Source of the DNA: Methanocorpusculum sp. MCE
GTDB lineage: Archaea > Halobacteriota > Methanomicrobia > Methanomicrobiales > Methanocorpusculaceae
Reading direction: 5' to 3'
Assembly (NCBI GenBank): GCA_003315675.1
Contig: NIZU01000057.1
Coordinates: 1 to 51,071, forward strand
DNA length: 51,071 bases
The position numbers and the translations under genes were made by a program. Below, in pieces: positions 1 through 7,527 of the stretch; positions within the stretch are counted from its first letter, which is position 1; each line of letters starts with the position of its first letter. The notes below the pieces were generated by a model that did not search any database, had not been told where the DNA came from, and worked only from the letters and a program-made list of their open reading frames with translations.

Positions 1-423
1 GTCTACTTCCATAAGTTCACCGCGTTTGTGTTCAAGATGCATGGTGGCTTTGTTTTTCTGAAGGTAGTCACGATAGAGTTTGTAGAATTGCGTGGACTTG
101 TTGGGAATTTTCCCAGTTAGACGGCACTGATCGCAGTATTCCACCCAGAGATGGTTTAATGTTACACCGCTTTTGGACATTTCTGTATGAAGATAGGCAA
201 AATCGGGAGTTTGGTAAGAAATAGCTGCAGCGGAGGTCGGATAGAGGAGGATACTGACCTCGGCGTTTTGCCATTCTTTCACTGTTTCCCAGTTCTGGTT
301 GCATTCGGTAGCACGTTTGAGTGTGCGGCTGACGGTTGACCGCGAACAATTACATGATTCTGCGATCTGTTGGTTATCTATCCCCAGATTTTTTAATCGG
401 AGGATCTCTTTGTGATTGGTCAT
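1..423 (-). CDS. istA: IS21-family transposase IstA, N-terminal part (truncated by window edge)
   Basis: This partial reading frame starts at an ATG at 423 and stays open to base 1 (141 codons). The first 40 or so residues (MTNHKEILRLKNLGIDNQQI and onward, with CNCSRSTVSRTLKR) form a helix-turn-helix of the kind that opens IstA proteins. The downstream part includes WVEYCDQCRLTGKIPNKS, matching the region before the DDE core, but the catalytic residues fall outside the window. IstA cuts and joins the element ends together with the ATPase IstB. It lies inside the terminal repeats at 526-587. The family assignment rests on the HTH and the repeat architecture; whether the element is intact cannot be judged. 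Confidence 0.75.
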   Translation of the reverse strand, partial: MTNHKEILRLKNLGIDNQQIAESCNCSRSTVSRTLKRATECNQNWETVKEWQNAEVSILLYPTSAAAISYQTPDFAYLHTEMSKSGVTLNHLWVEYCDQCRLTGKIPNKSTQFYKLYRDYLQKNKATMHLEHKRGELMEVD

Positions 424-525
424 AGGACTTTTCCTTGGGCATATGATATGCCAGAGGGAACGTCTGGAAGAAAAGAGTATGAATGTTTGCTATGACGGAT
501 TGAAAGGAATCTGTGCGGGTCATGT

Positions 526-587
526 GCGGAATTCTTGTATCATTTCAGCGGACTTGTTGTGTCACGGTGAGCGGAATGGGTGTGTCA
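526..587. repeat. Subterminal transposase-binding repeats of the IS21 element
   Basis: Three imperfect direct repeats of about 17-20 bp begin GCGGAATTCTTGTATCA (526), GCGGACTTGTTGTGTCA (548) and GCGGAATGGGTGTGTCA (571). Their even spacing and position about 100-160 bp upstream of istA fit the repeated end sequences of the IS21 family. Confidence 0.6.
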
Positions 588-888
588 TATAGAACGCAAT
601 ATTCATGCAACCTTACAAAAACAAATAAAGCGGCAGAAGCCTCCCGCAAAAACTCCGGGCCAGTCTGCCAGAGCCATTCGTCGGAAATATGATCTGATCG
701 AACAATCAAAAGAATCGAGATGATGAGATAAAACCCGTCGCTGCGTGCAGGACGGGTATACTTTTTTGAGCTTCATACTATGATAGTATGCCGTTCTCTT
801 CTGACGGGCAGACCTGGGTTGGGCATCCCGAAAGCAGATAGAGTTGTTCTCGTGAAGAAGACTCGGAAAACCGGAACGTAAAAACAAG
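588..888. other. Intergenic region with two inverted repeats, no convincing gene
   Basis: I see no recognisable gene here. A minus-strand open frame of 94 codons (603-887) has a composition unlike its neighbours and no family features. Two structures stand out. ACCCGTC (733-739) pairs with GACGGGT (751-757) and is followed on the plus strand by six T residues (762-767), a terminator-like arrangement. A perfect 7+3+7 inverted repeat CATACTA TGA TAGTATG lies at 774-790. A run of T on the minus strand at 881-884 directly follows the tRNA and could end its transcript. Confidence 0.4.
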
Positions 889-960
889 AGCCGTCGGAGG
901 GACTTGAACCCTCGGCCTGCTGATTACGAATCAGCCGCTATACCGCTAAGCCACGACGGC
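889..960 (-). tRNA. tRNA-Thr (anticodon CGU)
   Basis: The minus strand folds as a tRNA: acceptor GCCGTCG / CGACGGC (7 bp), anticodon arm GCTGA-TTCGTAA-TCAGC with anticodon CGT, and T arm GAGGG-TTCAAGT-CCCTC. CGU reads ACG, so the tRNA is threonine-specific. The discriminator base is U, as in other archaeal tRNA-Thr. CCA is not encoded; the 3' side runs directly into TCTTGTTTTTACG, whose T run probably ends the transcript. A TATA-like sequence (TATTTATTG) lies about 35-45 bp upstream. Confidence 0.95.
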
Positions 961-1011
961 ACATTATGTGCTTAAACACATTGCCTGTTAGACAATAAAT
1001 AGGTTATTGAT

Positions 1012-1305
1012 TTATGAATATCCCTGCAGCGTCGCGGTGTCGGATCCATCGGTATGCGCTCCAGTGGTGATCTGTCCGAACTTCGCCTCGTAATCTTTCA
1101 CGCTCTTATCCAAAGCTGCCAGAAGTTTCTTCGCATGCGTTGGGCTGATCGCTACGATAGCCTTGGCTTTTGCCTGGTTTGCCATAGGGAGCTGATGTAA
1201 AAACATCATCGTGAACTCATCATCCTTGAAAGCGATCTGGATCATATTGCTGTGCACAGGATCAAGGTTTTGAGGGATCTGAATGTTGAGTTCGTTGCCT
1301 GCCAT
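1012..1305 (-). CDS. DUF3467 family protein
   Basis: A 97-residue protein matching the DUF3467 family in pattern: a short N-terminal strand (NELNIQIPQNLDPVHSNM), a central hydrophobic strand with the DDEFTMMFLHQLP motif, the AKAKAIVAISPTHAKKLLAA segment and a C-terminal helix (VKDYEAKFGQI). The family is widespread in archaea and bacteria and its function is unknown. The start at 1305 has no obvious Shine-Dalgarno; an AT-rich element just upstream suggests a leaderless or short-leader message. It is transcribed divergently from the Cas4-like gene and in the same direction as tRNA-Thr. The C-terminal 15 residues are polar and probably disordered. Confidence 0.8.
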   Translation of the reverse strand: MAGNELNIQIPQNLDPVHSNMIQIAFKDDEFTMMFLHQLPMANQAKAKAIVAISPTHAKKLLAALDKSVKDYEAKFGQITTGAHTDGSDTATLQGYS

Positions 1306-1350
1306 AATTATTAATAGTGCGTTAGACGAACTTATGTTTATGGAGTCGTC

Positions 1351-2034
1351 ATGCCGGTCGATACAATATCTGTAACAGATGTGGTGAAAGCAGGCACCTG
1401 TCCCATGCAGCTCTACCTGGCAAAATCCACCGAAACCCCTTACGAAGAGCCTATTAAATATACAGTTGCAAAACAGCTTTCCTATTATCTCGGAGATATC
1501 CTTTCTGTCGAGGATATCTGGGAGGAAGGACTGAAAAATATGGTGCCCGAGGATCAGCCAGCGCTCACCTACCTCGAAAAGATGGTCGCTGCCTGCAGCA
1601 AGCTGACCTGGCGTCAGGCCGAACGGTATGACGTCCCGGTTTTTTCTGAGAAATATGGAATCAACGGGAAAGTTGACCGGTTCTTCGACGACAGTTTCTC
1701 TCTGGTGAAAAGCGGCGACGCGCCAACCCGCGGGGTCTATCTCTCCGACCGGCTCCGCATGGTCTGCTATGCGGTCTGTCTTGAAGAGATGTTCGGCAAA
1801 CCCTTCTACGGGCGCATCGAGTATCTCGGGTCAGGAACGATACGCAGTGTCGTTGTCGAGCCGCAGGATCGGCGTGCATTGTTTCTGGCACTAAGGGCGG
1901 CTGAAAAAGTGCTTGTAGGGGGGATTCCGAAAGCAGTCCGGGGTCCGTATTGTACCCGGTGCAAATTTGCCGAAACCTGTTCCGCTGTTGAAAAACCGAA
2001 ATCTCTCTTTTCCAAAATGATGTCAAAGGCATAA
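1351..2034 (+). CDS. Cas4-like PD-(D/E)XK protein with four-cysteine cluster, not CRISPR-linked
   Basis: A 227-residue protein resembling the Cas4/DUF83 iron-sulfur nuclease family. Cys17 (in GTCPMQLYLAK) and a C-terminal trio (GPYCTRCKFAETCS) supply the four cysteines that bind a [4Fe-4S] cluster in Cas4 proteins. The nuclease core shows NGKVDRFFDD (the GxhD motif) followed by SLVKSG. At the (D/E)xK motif the acidic residue appears to be Leu, so activity is doubtful, although the Lys is kept. RLRMVCYAV corresponds to the QhxxY motif but lacks the Gln. GGAG lies just before the ATG at 1351. No CRISPR array or other cas gene is in the window, so this is a stand-alone member, probably in DNA repair or an unknown role. 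Confidence 0.7.
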   Translation: MPVDTISVTDVVKAGTCPMQLYLAKSTETPYEEPIKYTVAKQLSYYLGDILSVEDIWEEGLKNMVPEDQPALTYLEKMVAACSKLTWRQAERYDVPVFSEKYGINGKVDRFFDDSFSLVKSGDAPTRGVYLSDRLRMVCYAVCLEEMFGKPFYGRIEYLGSGTIRSVVVEPQDRRALFLALRAAEKVLVGGIPKAVRGPYCTRCKFAETCSAVEKPKSLFSKMMSKA

Positions 2035-2073
2035 CATAGATATTCTGAGAACAAAGATACTAAGATAGTAATA

Positions 2074-2775
2074 ATGACCTTTGAACTCTCAGAAGATATT
2101 CTCGAAGCAATACTCAATACCGGAAAAGCGGCGGTAAAGGTTTCTAATCTGGAAAATCTGGTGAACGGCAACACTGACGGGCTCAAAAAAGCGGTTACCT
2201 GCCTCAAAGACAAAGGCTACGTCACCGAATCCGCAGAGGGACTTTCACTCACGGATAAGGGAACCGTCAAGGCGTCTCAGGTGGCGCGCAAGCATGCGGT
2301 CCTAACCAGTTTCCTCACCGACGTTCTCGGTACCAAACCGGATCATGCATCGAAAGAAGCATGCCAAATGGAGCACAGCATCTCGTCGGAGACGATCGAA
2401 CGTCTCGACACGTTCCTGGAAACGCGCGGACCCGGCGGACACAAATCCGGGCGCGGGAGACGCTGGGGAAGACGCGCGGCCCACATGGAGCATGCCGTCT
2501 TTCAGGAGCACGAAGGACATGCCGGCCTCACGAAACGCAATCCGATCATCTCCTTGTCCGAGTGCGAGGAAGGCTCCCTCCTGCATGTTTCCATGATCCG
2601 GTGTTTTGGAAAACACAGCAGACTCATCGATCTCGGGGTCATTCCCGGCGAACTGATAACGCTTCGGCGCAAGCTTGATAATCATGCGGTCGTAATTAAC
2701 GTCAAAGGGTGTGATATCGCCTTAAGTCCCGAGGTCGCCGAGAATATTCTGGTCGAGCGGTGCAATACCCAATGA
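2074..2775 (+). CDS. DtxR-type HTH regulator fused to a FeoA (SH3-like) domain
   Basis: A 233-residue protein. The N-terminal half (about 1-125) resembles an archaeal DtxR/MntR regulator: a winged-helix segment with LKKAVTCLKDKGYVTESAEGLSLTDKG, then VARKHAVLTSFLTDVLG and HSISSETIERLDTFLE, where His and Glu residues typical of the metal-binding and dimerisation domain appear. A linker rich in Arg, Gly and His (about 126-160) follows. The C-terminal 75 residues are a FeoA domain (LSECEEGSLLHVSMIRC, LIDLGVIPGELITLRRK, ALSPEVAENILV). The stop overlaps the feoB start by 4 bp (ATGA), so the two are cotranscribed. The likely role is iron-responsive control of, or regulatory contact with, FeoB; the direct target is inferred. 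Confidence 0.8.
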   Translation: MTFELSEDILEAILNTGKAAVKVSNLENLVNGNTDGLKKAVTCLKDKGYVTESAEGLSLTDKGTVKASQVARKHAVLTSFLTDVLGTKPDHASKEACQMEHSISSETIERLDTFLETRGPGGHKSGRGRRWGRRAAHMEHAVFQEHEGHAGLTKRNPIISLSECEEGSLLHVSMIRCFGKHSRLIDLGVIPGELITLRRKLDNHAVVINVKGCDIALSPEVAENILVERCNTQ

Positions 2776-4646
2776 TGCGCCGTGCAGTTCTGATCGGGAA
2801 TCCCAGTGTTGGAAAGTCCCTCATCTTCAATCATCTGACAGGTCTTGGTGTCGAGGTAAGCAATTATCCAGGAACCACAGTCGGACTGATGACCGGTATC
2901 GTCCGCTACAACGAAACAGAGTTTTCGCTCACCGATCTGCCGGGTATTTATTCGCTGTCGGGAAAATCCGATGAGGAGCAGCTCGTCAGAGAATTCCTCA
3001 TCACCGGCGATGCCGATCTGATCGTCGCGGTTTTGAATGCCAAACATCTCGAGCGGAATCTGTATCTTCTTTTGCAGGCTGCCGAGATCAGAAAACCTCT
3101 GGTTATCGTTTTGAATATGATGGACGATGCCAGATCGGCCGGAAAAATCATCGATGCCGCCGCACTTTCGGCGAAGTTCGGCGTTCCGGTGATCGAGACG
3201 ATCGCGACCGAGGGGAAGAATCTGGACAAGATCGCCGACTACGTCATCGGCACCGAACTTCCCGTTCCGGTAATCGTTCCGCGATACGATCATCACATCG
3301 AAGCTGCGGTAAAGAACCTCCAGAAGTTTCACAATCTCTCCGCGGCCGAAGCACTCTTTCCACTGGAAAACGTTTCCTTGAGCACGCTTTCACCGGAGGT
3401 AATGGAGAGTGCAGCAGCCATCTCCTCAGAGATTGAAAAACGGCATATGATGTCTCCTGAACAAATCATCGGGGCAAACCGTCACAACACGGCAAAAGCG
3501 ATCTCTGATGATGTGACGACGATCACACCCCAGAAGAAGCGCCGGGATCTCGACTCGCTTCTGACCCGCGGGTTTCCGGGGATCCCTATCCTGATCATCA
3601 CGATGGTAGGGATCCTCGGGGTCGTGTTCCTCCTTGGAGGATTTCTGGAGGAGGCCATCATAAGCGTGATGACGGCGTATCTTCTGGACCCTTTCCATGC
3701 TTTGAATCTGTCGCCGTTTTTTGATACGGTCGGCAGCGCCGTGATCCTTGCCATCATGTCGGGTCTCGGGATCGCGTTTCCGTACGTGTTTCTCTTCTAC
3801 ATCTTCATCTCGATTCTGGAGGATACCGGATATCTGACACGGGCCGCTTTCCTTGCCGACCGTGGAATGCATCATCTCGGTCTTCACGGTCAGGGACTTA
3901 TCCCGCTTGTTCTCTCGTTTGGCTGCAGTGTGCCCGCGATCATGAGCACGCGCTTTCTCCCGACCAGACGCGAACGGATCATTGCCTCCGTTCTCGTGAC
4001 GATGCTTCCCTGCTCTGCGCGAACGGTTGTCATCTCAGGAATCGTTGCCTCATTCATCGGATTCGGCGCCGCATTCTCCATCTACGGGATCGTTTTCATT
4101 CTGGTCTTTGTTCTCGGCTGCATTCTTTCCCGGATCACGCCGGGCGAGCAATACGGGATGATCCTCGAAATGGCGCAGCTTCGCCGTCCGATCCCGAAGT
4201 ATGTGGTCAAAAAAGCATGGATGCGGGTAAGCGAGTTTTTGTACATCGCGATGCCGCTTCTGCTTGTCAGCAGCGTGTTTCTGGGAATTTTCGAATACTT
4301 CGGCCTTGTTGCGATGTTTGAATCGTTCATCGATCCGATCTCCACTGCCGTTCTTGGACTGCCGGGCTTTGCATTCACCGCTCTCATGTTTGGGATACTT
4401 CGAAAAGAGATGGCATTCGAGACGCTCGCGATCATGGGAGGAACGACCGATCTTGCCTCCATTCTCACAAGCAGCCAGCTCTATATTTTCGCTTTGGTGT
4501 GCGTTCTTTTCGTTCCCTGCATCTCGACGATCGCCGTTTTGATGAAGGAGATCGGGGTAAAGGCTTCTGCCCTCATCACGGTTTTTACGCTTCTGCTCGG
4601 CACCTCGCTTGGGGCACTTCTGCATTTTGTTTTCATGCTGGTGTGA
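2772..4646 (+). CDS. feoB: Ferrous iron transport protein B
   Basis: FeoB imports Fe2+ across the cytoplasmic membrane. The N-terminal G domain carries G1 GNPSVGKS, the G2 threonine region NYPGTTV, G3 DLPG and G4 NMMD. A helical spacer follows to about residue 240. The membrane part begins at RGFPGIPILIITMVG and contains the two Gate motifs with conserved cysteines (SFGCSVPAIMSTR and MLPCSARTVVISG). At 624 residues it is on the short side for FeoB, as is common in archaea. A GTG exists at 2760, but the ATG at 2772 is preferred because it gives the usual 4-bp ATGA overlap with the DtxR-FeoA gene and begins at the P-loop strand. Confidence 0.95.
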   Translation: MMRRAVLIGNPSVGKSLIFNHLTGLGVEVSNYPGTTVGLMTGIVRYNETEFSLTDLPGIYSLSGKSDEEQLVREFLITGDADLIVAVLNAKHLERNLYLLLQAAEIRKPLVIVLNMMDDARSAGKIIDAAALSAKFGVPVIETIATEGKNLDKIADYVIGTELPVPVIVPRYDHHIEAAVKNLQKFHNLSAAEALFPLENVSLSTLSPEVMESAAAISSEIEKRHMMSPEQIIGANRHNTAKAISDDVTTITPQKKRRDLDSLLTRGFPGIPILIITMVGILGVVFLLGGFLEEAIISVMTAYLLDPFHALNLSPFFDTVGSAVILAIMSGLGIAFPYVFLFYIFISILEDTGYLTRAAFLADRGMHHLGLHGQGLIPLVLSFGCSVPAIMSTRFLPTRRERIIASVLVTMLPCSARTVVISGIVASFIGFGAAFSIYGIVFILVFVLGCILSRITPGEQYGMILEMAQLRRPIPKYVVKKAWMRVSEFLYIAMPLLLVSSVFLGIFEYFGLVAMFESFIDPISTAVLGLPGFAFTALMFGILRKEMAFETLAIMGGTTDLASILTSSQLYIFALVCVLFVPCISTIAVLMKEIGVKASALITVFTLLLGTSLGALLHFVFMLV

Positions 4647-4696
4647 GGTGTCCCTCAATAAAAATAACATGACCGAGAGCCAACAGGTGAGTAACA

Positions 4697-5455
4697 ATGC
4701 TGACTTTTATCGGGCTTGGCCTCTTTGACGAATATGATGTATCGGTCCGGGGTCTGGATGCTATAAAATCCGCCGATACAGTTTTTCTGGAAGTGTACAC
4801 CTCGGTTCTGATGGGTGCCCCGATCGAACGGCTCGAAGCGGTCTACGGCAAGAAGATCACGCCTTTGTACCGGGAGGATGTGGAGATCCATGCGGATAAG
4901 ATCCTCGATGCCGCCGAGTTTGAAAACGCGGTTTTTCTCACCGCCGGCGACTCTATGGTCGCAACGACCCATTCTGATCTTCGTATCCGGGCGGCCGACC
5001 GAAACATCCAGACGAAAATCATTCACGGCGCCTCGATAACAACCGCGGTCTGCGGTCTTTCGGGTCTGCAGAACTATCGGTTCGGCAAATCTGTTTCCGT
5101 ACCGTTTCCGTACGGCAAATGGTTCCCGATGACTACAATCGAGGTCATCTCGGCAAACCTGAAGGAAAATCTCCACACGCTGGTGTTTCTGGATATTCAA
5201 AAGGATAAGGAACGGTATATGAAGATCTCCGAGGCCGTCGATCTGCTGGAAGAGCAGGCACGCCGTGCGGATGCAAAGATCCCTCTGTATGTCGGCATCG
5301 CCCGGGCAGGGTCGCCAAATCCTGTGGTCCATGCAGGAAATGCCGAAGAGATGAGATCATTTGACTTCGGTTCCCCTCTGCATATTTTAATAGTCCCGGC
5401 AAAGCTCCACGACATCGAGCGCGAGTATCTGGAGAGGTTTGCGGGTCTATGCTGA
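4697..5455 (+). CDS. dphB: Diphthine synthase (diphthamide biosynthesis methyltransferase)
   Basis: DphB uses S-adenosylmethionine to methylate the modified histidine of elongation factor 2 during diphthamide formation. The 252-residue protein has the tetrapyrrole-methylase fold: N-terminal MLTFIGLGLFDEYDVSVRGL, an acidic ADTVFLEVYTS strand, the AGDSMVATTHSDL motif that lines the SAM site, HGASITTAVCGLSGLQNYRFG and VSVPFPYG. The C-terminal VGIARAGSPNPVV and PLHILIVPAKLHDIEREYL segments are characteristic. The DUF357 gene starts 7 bp before its stop, so the pair is cotranscribed. RBS-like GGTGAG lies just before the ATG. Confidence 0.95.
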   Translation: MLTFIGLGLFDEYDVSVRGLDAIKSADTVFLEVYTSVLMGAPIERLEAVYGKKITPLYREDVEIHADKILDAAEFENAVFLTAGDSMVATTHSDLRIRAADRNIQTKIIHGASITTAVCGLSGLQNYRFGKSVSVPFPYGKWFPMTTIEVISANLKENLHTLVFLDIQKDKERYMKISEAVDLLEEQARRADAKIPLYVGIARAGSPNPVVHAGNAEEMRSFDFGSPLHILIVPAKLHDIEREYLERFAGLC

Positions 5456-6009
5456 TCGATGCATACGGGAAGGCTTTTGCCGGGGATTCACATTCTGAAA
5501 AGACCGTCCCGGGAGGCACCGTTCTTGGGAAGACCGCGGACGAGATCATCGAGATGGTTTCCTGTTATGCATCGGACGGCAGGGTTTTTTACAAAAAAGG
5601 TGATCTGGTCAATGCCGCTGCCTCGTTTGCCTACGGGTACGGGTGGCTGGATGCGGGACGCTGTCTCGGGTATCTTGCCGGCTCGCCGTCGGCTCCGCCA
5701 AAAATCGATGACCGTCTCCCGGACTCTCTTTTTGAGCATCTTTCCGAGAAGACCTACAGGTATCAGAGAATGCTGACGAGCGCTCTGGAGGGGGTTTCCC
5801 CCTCGCCCGATCCTGAGACGGTGATGTATGCTGCGGCGTGCTGTGTTTTAGAAACCGCCGGATCGTATCTTGCCTTTGGGGCAGTTTATCTTCCCGACGA
5901 TCTACTCAACGCTCTGGTATTGTTTTCCTACGGATACGGCTGGCTGGACTGCGGGGTTCGTGCCGGTCTGTTTTCGATTTCCGGAGACCGGCATCTGTTT
6001 ACAATCTAG
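5449..6009 (+). CDS. DUF357 family protein with internal duplication
   Basis: A 186-residue protein whose central signature, FYKKGDLVNAAASFAYGYG followed by WLDAG, matches the DUF357 family of archaeal helical proteins, function unknown. The motif appears twice: ASFAYGYGWLDAG (about residues 59-71) and VLFSYGYGWLDCG near 160-172, so the protein looks like two DUF357-type repeats, the second preceded by DDLLNAL where the first has GDLVNAA. It overlaps dphB by 7 bp and its end overlaps the convergent aldehyde dehydrogenase stop by 4 bp. Coupling to diphthamide synthesis is suggested only by position. Confidence 0.75.
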   Translation: MLIDAYGKAFAGDSHSEKTVPGGTVLGKTADEIIEMVSCYASDGRVFYKKGDLVNAAASFAYGYGWLDAGRCLGYLAGSPSAPPKIDDRLPDSLFEHLSEKTYRYQRMLTSALEGVSPSPDPETVMYAAACCVLETAGSYLAFGAVYLPDDLLNALVLFSYGYGWLDCGVRAGLFSISGDRHLFTI

Positions 6010-7348
6010 AACAGCAGTTTTCGCCACTTTTTGACCATGTTCAGGGTTTTGTCGGTGTACGGCGGATACCGGATCTTTGGGTCGGGTTTTGTTTTCCGAA
6101 TCACGACGGTGCGTTTGCGGGTATAGGTTTCCAGCGAGTCCTTTCCGTGATATTTACCCATACCGCTCGTCCCGACCCCGCCGAAGGGTGCGTTCTGGTT
6201 TGCGACCTGCATCATGACATCATTGATGCAGACCCCACCTGAATGGTGGTGGTCGATGAGATGATTGCGGAAGGTTTCGTTTTCGGAAAAGATGTAGAGA
6301 GCCAGCGGCTCCTTTTTGATCAGCAGTTCAAGTTCATCCTTTCTCTCCCACGTGAGTACCGGAAGGATCGGGCCGAAGATCTCGTTCTGCATGACGGGAT
6401 CGGTAATATCGGCGGACAGAATCGTCGGCGCGACTTTTCTTCCGTTTGGATTGTGCTCTCCGGCACGGAAGATGAGATTTTCCGCAGTTTCGAATGAGAC
6501 CAGACGGTCGTATGCGTCTTTGGTGACGATCTTGCCGTAGTCCCCGTTCGTTGCTGGATTACTTCCGTAGAGGGTGATGATCTCTTCTTTGAGTTTACTA
6601 ACAAGTTTGTCCCGAACAGAGCTGTGCGCCAGCAGATAGTCCGGGGCAATGCAGGTCTGTCCGGCATTCGCAAATTTACCCCAGGCGATCCGTTTTGCGG
6701 CTATGGGTATGTCTGCGGTCTCGTCGACAATGCAGGCATTTTTCCCGCCGAGTTCCAGGGTCACCGGTGTTAAGTGAGCCGCTGCCTTTTCGGCGATCAT
6801 TTTTCCCGTGTCTTTTCCGCCGGTGAAGAAGATGTAGTCATACTGTGCATCCAGATCGACTTCATCCTCTACACTGACCCACTCTTCTGGAAATACTTCG
6901 GCAAGGATCGTCCGGATGATTTTACCCGTCTCGGGCGATCTCCGGGACGTTTTTCCGATCACGACATTTCCCCCGGCGACGATGCCTGCAAGCGGGAGCA
7001 TGAAGAGATGGAACGGATAATTCCACGGGGACAAAAGGAGGGCAAGACCGAACGGATCGTGCCGGATGATGGTCTTTGCCGGGATGATCATCAGAGGGGA
7101 ACGCACCCTCTCCAGTTTCATGAATTTTTTGGTGTGTTTGATCAGGTAGTCGATTTCGTGAAGGACGGGTGCGATCTCGAATGCATATGCCTCGAAGGGA
7201 CATTTTCCAAGATCCGCACAAAGAGCTGCTGTGATTTCAGGCTCATGGGTTTCGATGGATTCCCGGAGTTTCTGCAGAGCGAGGAGTATGCGCGGGATTG
7301 GTAGAGTATTGCCGGCGTCGAAAAAAACCGGTGGGCTTCAATAGACAT
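6006..7348 (-). CDS. Aldehyde dehydrogenase (ALDH3-like), frameshifted near the N-terminus
   Basis: The main frame (internal ATG at 7121 to 6006, 371 residues) holds the ALDH core: SPWNYPFHLFMLPLAG, the FFTGGKDTGKMI cofactor-binding segment, ELGGKN with the general-base Glu, NAGQTCIAPDY with the catalytic Cys, and EIFGPILPV. Family homology continues upstream in the same frame for about 80 codons (FFDAGNTLPIPRILLAL, then DLGKCPFEAYAFEIAPVLHE), but there is no ATG, GTG or TTG before a stop. A proper start (MSIEAHRF, ATG 7348, GTGA upstream) lies in the next frame. The two frames join at a run of seven T (7321-7327 on the minus strand); one more T, or a -1 slip, gives a 447-residue protein of normal family length. 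It is a recent pseudogene, a sequencing error or a recoded gene. Confidence 0.75.
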
Positions 7349-7357
7349 ATGTTTCAC

Positions 7358-7527
7358 TATGTCTCAAAAAATAAAAAGCAATCTGTCATTTTTCCAAAAT
7401 TTCGTCTAAAGCATGGGTTTTATGCCGGACACTCATGGTGTCCCTTTTCTATTTCCCGTTGGAAAGTTTGCCGTATCTGGTAAAAGTATGAACAAGGAAG
7501 AAAATAGAGAGGGTGATGTATGTCGGA
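7358..7527. other. Intergenic spacer between MFS gene and aldehyde dehydrogenase
   Basis: This spacer lies downstream of the MFS gene and upstream of the aldehyde dehydrogenase, both on the minus strand. It holds a hairpin GGACAC (7427-7432) / GTGTCC (7438-7443) with a 5-nt loop, possibly terminating the MFS message, although the T run lies on the plus-strand side. A/T-rich sequence next to the dehydrogenase start could be its promoter. Confidence 0.3.

Larger units (their letters stand above)
1..587 (-). mobile_element. IS21-family insertion sequence, partial (runs off left edge)
   Basis: The element contains the N-terminal part of an IstA transposase and, outside it, a set of subterminal repeats. 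Three imperfect copies of a GCGGA...TCA unit begin at 526, 548 and 571 (spacing 22 and 23 bp). Read inwards from 587, the end begins TGACACACCC, and IS21-family elements carry multiple transposase-binding repeats at TG-type ends. The outer boundary at 587 is inferred from the last repeat; no target-site duplication can be tested because the other end is outside the window. The istB helper gene would lie further left. Confidence 0.7.

Noticed and set aside
603..887. Possible 94-residue minus-strand protein in the left spacer
   Set aside because: It has no recognisable motif, runs through two inverted repeats and has Cys/Arg/Ser-rich composition; better read as noncoding.
1351..2034. Cas4-like gene as evidence for a CRISPR-Cas system
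   Set aside because: There are no repeat arrays and no cas1, cas2 or effector genes in the window; stand-alone Cas4-like proteins are common in archaea.
6006..6009. Four-base overlap of convergent stops (DUF357 and aldehyde dehydrogenase) as a sign of misannotation
   Set aside because: Both frames show family sequence up to the overlap, and such tight convergent ends are normal in this compact genome.
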